Source: Bacteroidales bacterium
GTDB lineage: Bacteria > Bacteroidota > Bacteroidia > Bacteroidales > GWF2-38-335
DNA: 47,997 nt
Reading direction: 5' to 3'
NCBI GenBank assembly: GCA_016936815.1
Contig: JAFGXD010000099.1
Coordinates: forward strand, 1 to 47,997
Shown: positions 41,030 through 47,997 of the stretch, in pieces
Numbering within the stretch: the first letter of the stretch is position 1
Layout of the letters: each line of letters begins with the position of its first letter
The notes under the pieces: model-generated
Told to the model about the DNA's origin: nothing
The model's database searches: none
Seen by the model: the letters and a program-made list of their open reading frames with translations, nothing else
Translations under genes and position numbers: made by a program

Positions 41030-42085
41030 ATGAAACAACTAATGATGCTAAATCTGGTTGTTTTTGTTGCTTGCTCCGCCCACTCTCAAAACACTCTAAG
41101 TCCTGTCTCGGAACCTTTGGCCGAACGAAAAGCCATAAGCTCTGAAACCGATTTTATGCCTTACCCAAAAATAAGACAAGCAGACATTATGTGGTCAAAA
41201 ATTGTGTGGCAAAAAATAGACCTTAGAGAAAAAATTAATCAACCCCTCTATTACCCAATAGAGAATTATTACGACCCCGAAAATTATCTAATTCCTTCCG
41301 ACAACAGGTTCAATATTACTGCATTGTTAATTTTCGAATATTTAGGCGAAAAAGGCAATGTTGATTTAATAACTAAAAAATATCCTGCAGATTATCCAAA
41401 TTCGAACGGAATAGCCAAAATCCAACATATTCTTGATGTAGAAAAGGAATTAATGGCTTGTGGGAACAGTTTTCAATGCATAAATAATAACTCAGCAAGT
41501 TCAAAAACTCAATTAAACTATTATGTGTATGAAGACCACGAGTTTAAGAAACCAAAAAGCCTTAGTCAAATTTGGGATGATTTAGGAGGAGGAATGGATT
41601 CAACAGTAAAAATAAATCAATATGGTGAGGAAGAGTTCGATGCACATGGTAGGGCCATTTATGATTATTACCGAAAATCTATTCGTCTTGATGAGGTTGT
41701 TGAACTTCAAATTAAGGAAATATGGTATTTCGATAAAAACCGAGGGAAAATGGAGGTTAGGATAGCGGGAATCTGTCCGGTACGAAAGTATTTTGATGAA
41801 CTAACACAAAAAAATATTAGAATTGAGATAGGTTGGTTTTATTTTCCGGCAGTAAGGAAAACACTTGCCACTCATGAAGTTTTTAATTTTGTAAACCAAA
41901 ACGAAAGAAAATCCTTTGATGATATTTTTGTGAAAAGATTTTTCACATCAATTATTTATGCAGAGTCTAATGTTTACGACAACCGAGAAATCAGGGAGTA
42001 CAAAATGGGTCAGGATGCTCTTGAAGAATCTGAAAGAATAAAAAAATGGATTTTCGAATTTGAACACGATTTGTGGGAATACTAA
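41030..42085 (+). CDS. Second GldN-like protein (gldN paralogue)
   Basis: 351 residues with signal peptide MKQLMMLNLVVFVACSAHSQ. It aligns with the first GldN over its length: WSKIVWQKIDLREKINQPLY, DNRFNITALLIFEYLGEKG, YEDHEFKKPKS, KEIWYFDKNRGKMEVRIAGI, GWFYFPAVRKTLATHEVFN, SFDDIFVKRFF and IREYKMGQDALEESERIKKW. The middle (~residues 120-215) is the most different and has an extra Cys pair (MACGNSFQC). Tandem gldN duplication is also known in F. johnsoniae (gldN/gldO). A terminator separates it from the first copy, so it may need read-through or its own promoter, which I could not identify. Its stop overlaps that of the opposing gene. Confidence 0.92.
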   Translation: MKQLMMLNLVVFVACSAHSQNTLSPVSEPLAERKAISSETDFMPYPKIRQADIMWSKIVWQKIDLREKINQPLYYPIENYYDPENYLIPSDNRFNITALLIFEYLGEKGNVDLITKKYPADYPNSNGIAKIQHILDVEKELMACGNSFQCINNNSASSKTQLNYYVYEDHEFKKPKSLSQIWDDLGGGMDSTVKINQYGEEEFDAHGRAIYDYYRKSIRLDEVVELQIKEIWYFDKNRGKMEVRIAGICPVRKYFDELTQKNIRIEIGWFYFPAVRKTLATHEVFNFVNQNERKSFDDIFVKRFFTSIIYAESNVYDNREIREYKMGQDALEESERIKKWIFEFEHDLWEY

Positions 42086-43173
42086 ACGAAGCTGTCACCC
42101 TTTTTAAGCTTCACATCGTTAACTATTTGCCTTATTTCTTGTTCGTCTTGACGCTTACAGATTAACAATGTATTATTCGATTCAACTACAATATAGTCGT
42201 TAAGTCCTTCAATAACAACAAGTTTATCTTTAGAAACATTTACAATATTTCCTGTTGAATTATAGGCTAAAATATTATCACCATGAAGAACATTATTTTC
42301 TTCTGATTTATTAGAATTTTCGAACAGAGAACCCCATGTACCAAGGTCAGACCAACCAAAATCGGAACAAAGAGTATAAACATTTTTAGCCTTCTCCATA
42401 ATACCATAATCAATAGAAACATTGGTACAGGCAGCATAAACTTTTTGAATCTCAGAATCTTCATTCTCGGTATCAATATGGGCAAATCCTCCGGCAAAAA
42501 GGCTGTCAACATCAGGTAGATGTTTATGAAATGCCTTTAATATTGAAGATAGCGACCAGATAAAAATCCCTGAATTCCACATGAATTCTCCGGATTTCAG
42601 AAAAAATTCTGCCATTTCGTGATTTGGCTTTTCAGTAAAAGTCTTTACTTTTCTTAGTTTTTCAAATCCTTCGAAACTAACCTCATTATTTACCTGAATG
42701 TATCCATAGCCTGTATCGGGTCGGTTAGGTTCAATACCTAAGGTTAATAAAGCATCGTTTTTTTCTGCAAAAGCCATTCCGTTAAACAAATATTCAACAA
42801 ACGAATCTTCGTTAATTATTAGGTGATCTGAAGGAGCAACAACCATAATAGCATTAGGATTTTGCTTTTTAATTTTGTAGCCGGCGTAGGCAATGCAAGG
42901 GGCTGTATTTCTTCTATAAGGTTCCAACAAAATTTGCGATTGTTTTATTTCAGGTAATTGTTCCATTGTAAGATTTTTATAATCTTTGTTAGTAACAATT
43001 AAAATATTTTCCTTTGGACAAACCCTAACGAGCCTGTCATATGTCATTTGTAGAAAAGTTCTTCCTGTACCTAAAATATCAATGAACTGCTTTGGCATTG
43101 AGGTGCGGCTTAGAGGCCAAAAGCGACTTCCAATTCCTCCGGCCATAATTACGCAATAATAGTTTTTATTCAT
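42082..43173 (-). CDS. Mannose-1-phosphate guanylyltransferase
   Basis: 363 residues. A cytoplasmic nucleotidyltransferase making GDP-mannose from GTP and mannose-1-phosphate. It has VIMAGGIGSRFWPLSRTSMP near residues 8-27 with the GGxGxRxxP loop, PKQF (27-30), APSDHLI, FTEKPNHEMAEFFL, WNSGIFIW and SDFGWSDLGTWGSL. It is the single-domain form, lacking the C-terminal phosphomannose isomerase domain of bifunctional ManC. GDP-mannose would feed surface polysaccharide or glycoprotein synthesis; no such genes are adjacent. A likely -7 box is at 43203-43210. Confidence 0.95.
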   Translation of the reverse strand: MNKNYYCVIMAGGIGSRFWPLSRTSMPKQFIDILGTGRTFLQMTYDRLVRVCPKENILIVTNKDYKNLTMEQLPEIKQSQILLEPYRRNTAPCIAYAGYKIKKQNPNAIMVVAPSDHLIINEDSFVEYLFNGMAFAEKNDALLTLGIEPNRPDTGYGYIQVNNEVSFEGFEKLRKVKTFTEKPNHEMAEFFLKSGEFMWNSGIFIWSLSSILKAFHKHLPDVDSLFAGGFAHIDTENEDSEIQKVYAACTNVSIDYGIMEKAKNVYTLCSDFGWSDLGTWGSLFENSNKSEENNVLHGDNILAYNSTGNIVNVSKDKLVVIEGLNDYIVVESNNTLLICKRQDEQEIRQIVNDVKLKKGDSFV

Positions 43174-43202
43174 TTTAAAAGGTTTTCTTTACGAATTAAA
43201 TG

Positions 43203-43210
43203 CAAAAATA
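43203..43210 (-). promoter_or_regulatory. Probable -7 element of the mannose-1-phosphate guanylyltransferase gene
   Basis: The minus strand reads TATTTTTG, a perfect TAnnTTTG, 29 bases before the ATG at 43173. The -33 box is unclear. Confidence 0.4.
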
Positions 43211-43260
43211 ACAAAATACTCAGGTAAAAAAAATTAGCAACATTTTTAGGTTAAGTTAAA

Positions 43261-43878
43261 CTATAAAACCTCTACCACCTCAGCCAGAGGATGAACAGAA
43301 AAAACACGATGACCACCAATTTCCTTACAACTGTAACGAGTACGTCTTTTCTCTCCCAGCACAAAAGTCCTTCCCGATTTAAGAAGAAACTTAGTCCCTA
43401 TTTCTAAGTCCTTAACAAGAATTTTCTGTCTTTTTGAATACTCTCCCATTTTTAATCTTAATTCGTCTATTAATATATTTGAAAAACCTTTCTTTGAAAA
43501 AACAACCTTTTCAATTTTTTCTTCAATTTCTGTGGGAAAAATATCTTTTTTTAAGACAGTGGAAAGTAGATTTCTAAATTCCAATTTCCATTCCTTTCCA
43601 TGCGGCTTTACCTTGTTTCCGAATGACTTATTAATATTAAGATGTGCAAACTCATGCAAAAAAGTTATTAAGAATTCAAAAGGATTTAGCTCACCATTAA
43701 TGGTTATTCTGTGTCCTTTTCCATTAAAAGGCGGCCTATAATCGCCTAATTTAGTATTTCGAGTTTTAGTAATTTTAAGGTTTACATTATCGTTTTTTAA
43801 AAGAACAAAAGCAGTATCTACATAATTTTCAGGTAAAAATCGTCTTAAAATGACTTTATACTGATGTTCATCCGACAT
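43261..43878 (-). CDS. SprT-like zinc metalloprotease-fold protein
   Basis: 205 residues. The zinc motif HEFAH is at 75-79 in FLITFLHEFAHLNINKSFG, and a third ligand H93 sits in KPHGKEWK, the HExxH...HGxxW pattern of SprT/Spartan-like proteins. A C-terminal beta-rich part (GTKFLLKSGRTFVLGEKR, then YSCKEIGGHRVFSVHPLAEV) replaces the classical zinc-ribbon. There is no signal peptide, so it is probably cytoplasmic. Bacterial SprT-like proteins have no firmly established role. It is transcribed in the same direction as the guanylyltransferase gene 87 bases downstream. Confidence 0.82.
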   Translation of the reverse strand: MSDEHQYKVILRRFLPENYVDTAFVLLKNDNVNLKITKTRNTKLGDYRPPFNGKGHRITINGELNPFEFLITFLHEFAHLNINKSFGNKVKPHGKEWKLEFRNLLSTVLKKDIFPTEIEEKIEKVVFSKKGFSNILIDELRLKMGEYSKRQKILVKDLEIGTKFLLKSGRTFVLGEKRRTRYSCKEIGGHRVFSVHPLAEVVEVL

Positions 43879-43914
43879 AAAAGAGAATTTTTAGTATAAA
43901 CCTAAATTTATTTG

Positions 43915-43922
43915 TAATTTTG
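43915..43922 (+). promoter_or_regulatory. Probable -7 element of the MlaEF-type operon
   Basis: TAATTTTG is a perfect TAnnTTTG, 48 bases before the ATG at 43971. The leader can form a small hairpin, CGCTGA (43926-43931) with TCAGCG (43939-43944). No strong -33 box is seen. Confidence 0.4.
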
Positions 43923-43970
43923 AGCCGCTGATAAATTTTCAGCGCAACAAAATTAGTTATTTTTTAAAGA

Positions 43971-44711
43971 ATGCGAATATTTTTTCATGTTGGAAGGTAT
44001 TTCTCATTGCTGGGAAGGGTAATTGCAAGACCTGAGCGGCCTAATATTTTCTTTAGCAATATTGCCAAAGAGATTGATGTAATTGGAATAAATTCAATAG
44101 GAATTGTTGTAATTATTTCATTTTTTATGGGAGCAGTAATTACACTTCAAACTGCATTAAATTTCGATAACCCATTAATTCCCAAAACTTTAATAGGCTA
44201 TGCAGCAAAAGAATCTGTTGTATTGGAATTTTCTTCCACCATTGTGGGATTAATTCTTGCCGGGAAAGTTGGATCCCATATCGCATCAGAAATAGGATCT
44301 ATGAGGGTGACTGAACAAATTGATGCTATGGAAATTATGGGAGTAAATTCATCTAGCCATCTTATTTTTCCTAAAATTATTGCTGCTGTGGTTATCAATC
44401 CATTCCTTACAATAATTAGCATGTTTATTGGAATACTTGGAGGATATCTAATTACAGTAGCCACGGGTGTATTCTCTCCTGTTGACTATCTTACAGGTAT
44501 TCACATGTTTCCAAACGATTTTTATATTTTTTATGGATTAATTAAAGCCATGGTTTTTGGTTTTATAATAACCTCCGTACCTGCTTATCATGGATATTTT
44601 GTTTCAGGTGGTGCGCTTGAAGTAGGAAGAGCAAGTACTAAAGCTGTTGTTTACAGTTGTATTTTAATTTTGTTGTTTAACCTTTTGCTAACCGACATTT
44701 TGCTAACATGA
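43971..44711 (+). CDS. MlaE-type ABC transporter permease
   Basis: 246 residues with about five membrane helices. MlaE/YrbE family features: VISFFMGAVITLQTALNF, VLEFSSTIVGLILAGKVGSH, ASEIGSMRVTEQIDAMEIMG (the conserved E-I-G-x-M-x-V-T-E-Q-I-D-A signature) and FGFIITSVPAYHGYFVSGGA. In Gram-negative bacteria this permease works with MlaF ATPase and an MCE (MlaD) protein to move phospholipids between membranes. Its TGA stop overlaps the ATG of the ATPase gene (ATGA), so they are translationally coupled. Confidence 0.93.
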   Translation: MRIFFHVGRYFSLLGRVIARPERPNIFFSNIAKEIDVIGINSIGIVVIISFFMGAVITLQTALNFDNPLIPKTLIGYAAKESVVLEFSSTIVGLILAGKVGSHIASEIGSMRVTEQIDAMEIMGVNSSSHLIFPKIIAAVVINPFLTIISMFIGILGGYLITVATGVFSPVDYLTGIHMFPNDFYIFYGLIKAMVFGFIITSVPAYHGYFVSGGALEVGRASTKAVVYSCILILLFNLLLTDILLT

Positions 44712-45463
44712 TTGAAGTGAACAACATAAATAAATCTTTCGGCGATTTGCATGTTCTCAAAAACTTATCAACTGTTTTCGAAAAAGGCAAGATTAACCAA
44801 ATTATTGGGCGAAGCGGTTCAGGAAAAACAGTTTTTCTTAAATCCTTGGTGGGTCTTCACGAAATTGATAGTGGAAGCATTTTATACGATGGCAGAGATT
44901 TTTCAAAAATGAATTTTAAATCCAGAAAGGAAATAAGGAAAGAAATTGGAATGGTTTTTCAGGGTGGGGCTTTGTTTGATTCGGCAACTGTAGCAGAAAA
45001 CGTGATGTTTCCATTAGACATGTTTACTGAAATGTCGTTTAAAGAAAAAAAGGAAAGAGTAGACTTCTGTCTTAAAAGAGTAGGAATTTTAGAATCAAAT
45101 AATTTATTTCCCTCAGAAATTAGTGGAGGTATGCAAAAGCGCGTAGCAATTGCAAGAGCTATTTCCTTAAATCCGAAATATTTATTTTGTGATGAGCCTA
45201 ATTCGGGATTAGACCCAAAAACAGCAATTTTAATTGATAATCTTATTAAGGAAATTACATACGAATATAATATTACAACTGTAATTAACACGCACGATAT
45301 GAATTCCATAATGGAAATTGGTGATAATATTATTTTTATTTATCAGGGAGAAAATATCTGGGAAGGCAGTAAAAATAATATTTTTAACTCTGATAATGAA
45401 TTACTTAACGATTTTGTTTTTGCGTCTGAGCTATATAAAAAAATAAAATTAATACAAATCTAA
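44708..45463 (+). CDS. MlaF-type ABC transporter ATP-binding protein
   Basis: 251 residues. Walker A GRSGSGKT (34-41), Q-loop Q85 in VFQGGALFDS, ABC signature SGGMQKR (139-145), Walker B YLFCDEPNSGLD with catalytic E163, and the H-loop in VINTHDMNSI. The GGALFDSATVAENV stretch is typical of the MlaF/Mkl subfamily. It forms the motor of the lipid transporter with the permease just upstream. No MCE-domain gene follows in the window; the next gene is a surface repeat protein. Confidence 0.93.
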   Translation: MIEVNNINKSFGDLHVLKNLSTVFEKGKINQIIGRSGSGKTVFLKSLVGLHEIDSGSILYDGRDFSKMNFKSRKEIRKEIGMVFQGGALFDSATVAENVMFPLDMFTEMSFKEKKERVDFCLKRVGILESNNLFPSEISGGMQKRVAIARAISLNPKYLFCDEPNSGLDPKTAILIDNLIKEITYEYNITTVINTHDMNSIMEIGDNIIFIYQGENIWEGSKNNIFNSDNELLNDFVFASELYKKIKLIQI

Positions 45464-45625
45464 TCATTCCTAAACAACCTTTTTACCCAATTCTTACGTC
45501 TTTAGTTTACTGACGGCGTTTTCATACTTATTATTTCATTTTTTTTACACATATTTGTGTTATATAAAATACTGTAACTTTTTGTATAGAAAACCGTACA
45601 TTATCAGGTAATTTAAAAATATGGT

Positions 45626-47997
45626 ATGAGGCTTATTTTTACATTTTTAACTTTCGTTTTAATAATTGTTTCCACACTCAATTTGGGCGCACAAGAAAGA
45701 TATTGGGTAAATGGAGACGGAAATTGGAACGACAACTCACATTGGGCTGAAACGAGCGGAGGTGAAGGAGGGGCTTCTGTTCCGGAATTGGAAGATTTAG
45801 TGATTTTCGACAAAAAATCAGGAAATCCTGAAGTCTCTGTTAATGGTATTTTCTTCTCCCAATCAATAGATTTTCAATCTAAAGCAAAATTTGTTTATGC
45901 CAATAATTCTAAAATATATTCTAATGAATTAGTAAATAATTCCAATCTAAGAAACGAAAATGGTGAAATAAGTTTACTAAAAAGCGATGATACAAAGGCT
46001 GTTTTTTCGGTAGTGTGTTCAAGAGTTGATGAAACATGTCCCGGCTACTGCGATGGTTCTATTACTGTTGATGTGGATTTTGGGACTCCCAATTTTCCGG
46101 TTACTCTCATACTTAATGCCGATAACTCTTGTGCCACCGCAGATCAGTCACTTGTAATTAACTCATTTCCATATACTTTTTCTAACATTTGCGGTTGTGG
46201 TGCTGCGTATAGCATTATTGCCATTGACAGCGACAATTTTATGATTGGCTGTGAAGCTACAGTGGTTGGAAAAGCTCCAATGAATCCTTTTGAAAATATT
46301 ACCGATGAATCATGCTTTGGTGTTTGTGATGGGCAAATAATGATTTCCATTGTTTTTCCTATTGCTGGAGCTCCATACACTTACGATTGGTCACCAAATG
46401 GTTTTACAGGAGATGGAACAAATACATATTCAGACCTTTGCGACGGAGATTACGATGTTCTCCTTACCGATAAAGACGGTTGTCAGGAAACTTTTACATA
46501 TACAGTTAATGGACCTGCCCTGCTTACTATTTCAATGGATTCAACTAATGTTACTTGTAATGGCTTCTGCAACGGTACCTCTACTGTAACCGCAAATGGA
46601 GGAACTCCTCCTTACTCATACGATTGGTCACCAGACGGCTCTACAGGAGACGGAACTGACACATACTCAGATTTGTGTCCGGGAGCTTATTCAGTTACAG
46701 TAACGGATGATAACGGTTGTACAGAAACAGATGGTAATTCTATTACAGAACCTGTAGTGCTTGATGCTAACATTATTAATCATACCGATGTAGTTTGTGG
46801 TGGAGCTAGCGATGGAACTGCCAATGCAGCTCCAACAGGTGGAACAACACCATATTCTTACCAATGGTCCCAAGGAACCGGAAGTAATACCCCAAATGTA
46901 ACTGACCTTGCCGGCCCCGGTTGGACTTACCTAACTGTTACAGATGCAAATTTATGTCAACATGTAGATAGCGTTTATATTGATGCTCCTCTTTCAGTTG
47001 TAAGTGTAACAGTAAACGGAATCATTGATGTTTTGTGCAACGGAGATTGTAATGGTCAAGCCACAGCAAATGGTGCAGGAGGAACTCCACCTTACACCTA
47101 CTTATGGGAAAGCGGAGAAACAAGCAATCCAGCATTAGCACTTTGTGCAGGCAACCAGAATGTTACCATTTACGACGCAAACTTATGTCCCGCAACCGAA
47201 ACTTTTGTTGTTGGCGAACCTACAGTATTAACAGCAGCAATTGGAGCATTTACAAACATTTCATGTAACGGTCTTTGCGATGGTTCAGCCACCGTAAATG
47301 TTGGAGGTGGAACAACTCCATATACATACTTATGGGATAATGCTGAAATAACCAATCCATCCATAGCATTGTGTGTTGGAGCAACAGACGTTCTGGTAAC
47401 AGATGATAATGGTTGTACAGCCTCAACAACCGCAAATATTACAGAGCCAACAGCAATTAATGTTAGTCTAAATACCTCAACAAATATAAGCTGTAATGGA
47501 ATTTGCGACGGATCTGCAACCTTAACGGTTAGTGGTGGTACAGCACCTTATGATTTTGAATGGGGGAATGGAGAAACAACAAACCCAGCCACAGCTCTTT
47601 GCGCAGGAAATACTGATGTAACCGTTACCGACGATAATGGTTGTTCTGTAACTTTCAGCGTAAATCTTACCGAGCCGGATCCAATTGTAATAAATGTTCT
47701 TGCAACAACAGATGTACTTTGTTTTGGCGATTGTAACGGTTCTGCTACTCTTGGCATTGTGGGAGGAACTCCTGCTTATACTATTGGATGGGGTAATGGA
47801 GAATCCGCCAATCCTGCGACAGCTCTTTGTGGAGGAAATACCGACGTAACAGTAACAGATGCAAACAATTGTACTGCCACTCAAACTGTAAATATTGTTG
47901 AACCTCCTGTAATTACAATTGCTCTACTTGTTTCTACTGATGCAAGTTGTAACGGTGTTTGCGATGGTTCTGCTACTTTAAATGTTGGTGGTGGAAC
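45626..47997 (+). CDS. SprB-like repeat surface protein (partial, 3' end outside window)
   Basis: The frame is open from the ATG at 45626 to the window edge (790 codons). Signal peptide: MRLIFTFLTFVLIIVSTLNL then GAQ. The N-terminal domain starts YWVNGDGNWNDNSHWAETSG, a type seen at the start of large Bacteroidota adhesins. A diverged repeat (CPGYCDGSITVDVDF) and then seven full and one cut SprB-type repeats follow. The unit is TNVSCNGxCDGSATV, then GGTxPYxYxW, LCxGxxxVTVTDxNGC and a closing EP. SprB in F. johnsoniae is the mobile adhesin moved by the T9SS/gliding motor, so this is a plausible cargo; the expected C-terminal sorting domain would lie outside the window. An ATG at 45621 meets a stop two codons later. 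Confidence 0.85.
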   Translation, partial: MRLIFTFLTFVLIIVSTLNLGAQERYWVNGDGNWNDNSHWAETSGGEGGASVPELEDLVIFDKKSGNPEVSVNGIFFSQSIDFQSKAKFVYANNSKIYSNELVNNSNLRNENGEISLLKSDDTKAVFSVVCSRVDETCPGYCDGSITVDVDFGTPNFPVTLILNADNSCATADQSLVINSFPYTFSNICGCGAAYSIIAIDSDNFMIGCEATVVGKAPMNPFENITDESCFGVCDGQIMISIVFPIAGAPYTYDWSPNGFTGDGTNTYSDLCDGDYDVLLTDKDGCQETFTYTVNGPALLTISMDSTNVTCNGFCNGTSTVTANGGTPPYSYDWSPDGSTGDGTDTYSDLCPGAYSVTVTDDNGCTETDGNSITEPVVLDANIINHTDVVCGGASDGTANAAPTGGTTPYSYQWSQGTGSNTPNVTDLAGPGWTYLTVTDANLCQHVDSVYIDAPLSVVSVTVNGIIDVLCNGDCNGQATANGAGGTPPYTYLWESGETSNPALALCAGNQNVTIYDANLCPATETFVVGEPTVLTAAIGAFTNISCNGLCDGSATVNVGGGTTPYTYLWDNAEITNPSIALCVGATDVLVTDDNGCTASTTANITEPTAINVSLNTSTNISCNGICDGSATLTVSGGTAPYDFEWGNGETTNPATALCAGNTDVTVTDDNGCSVTFSVNLTEPDPIVINVLATTDVLCFGDCNGSATLGIVGGTPAYTIGWGNGESANPATALCGGNTDVTVTDANNCTATQTVNIVEPPVITIALLVSTDASCNGVCDGSATLNVGGG
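46300..47997 (+). repeat. Array of ~225-243-bp SprB-type repeats
   Basis: The conserved Cys codon of the CNG-like motif recurs near 46308, 46549, 46789, 47032, 47261, 47489, 47713 and 47945. The first four periods are near 240 bp and the later ones near 228 bp. The array runs off the window. Confidence 0.85.

Noticed and set aside
46300-47997. CRISPR-like or mobile repeat array
   Set aside because: The repeats are ~230-240 bp, in one continuous reading frame, and encode SprB-type protein repeats.

Overview
The window is AT-rich DNA from a member of the Bacteroidota. Four things point there: type IX secretion system (T9SS) core genes (porP/sprF-like, gldK, gldL, gldM and two gldN copies), several exported proteins ending in a T9SS type A sorting domain, promoter elements of the TTTG / TAnnTTTG type (three with exactly 21 bases between the elements), and mostly no Shine-Dalgarno sequences. 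The genus cannot be told from the sequence. UGA is an ordinary stop codon here: it ends the genes at 22321-23346 and 43971-44711.

Layout. 1-5337 (minus): an outer-membrane barrel protein with tandem ~90-residue repeats, cut by the window edge, a second small barrel-like protein, and the trkA-trkH potassium uptake pair. 5571-7034 (plus): a secreted GH18 chitinase with a T9SS tail. 7061-9470 (minus): a DUF4139 protein followed one base later by a small M48-like zinc metallopeptidase. 9726-11330 (plus): a C-terminal processing protease. It converges on a 7.5-kb minus-strand gene (11405-18949) for a 2514-residue T9SS-exported surface protein built from LamG, CUB-like, Ig-like and PKD-like modules. 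19097-20956 (minus): a TPR/LuxR-type regulator, divergent from panC.

21032-25719 (plus) is housekeeping: panC, panD, a YbhN-type membrane protein, an RfaE2-like nucleotidyltransferase, a lipoprotein and radA. It ends tail to tail with a bifunctional penicillin-binding protein (25716-28193, minus). 28418-30532 (plus) is a secreted thioredoxin-fold/PKD/T9SS protein whose frame is broken by one in-frame UGA exactly where the first cysteine of CxxC should be (UxxC). It is either a selenoprotein or a point nonsense mutation, and it is the most interesting item here.

30763-42085 (plus): topA, an arginase-fold protein without the usual metal ligands, then porP/sprF, gldK, gldL, gldM, gldN and a second gldN. 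Hairpins after gldM and after the first gldN could tune the relative dose. 42082-43878 (minus): mannose-1-phosphate guanylyltransferase and an SprT-like protein. 43971-45463 (plus): an MlaE/MlaF-type lipid ABC transporter pair. 45626-47997 (plus): the 5' part of an SprB-like repeat adhesin, cut by the window edge.

The functional theme is T9SS and its cargo: the secretion motor and outer-membrane ring genes lie in the same window as at least three proteins with recognisable T9SS tails and a probable SprB-like adhesin. No tRNA, rRNA, IS element, CRISPR array or gene-free stretch over 300 bases was seen; the longest intergenic gaps are about 220-255 bases.
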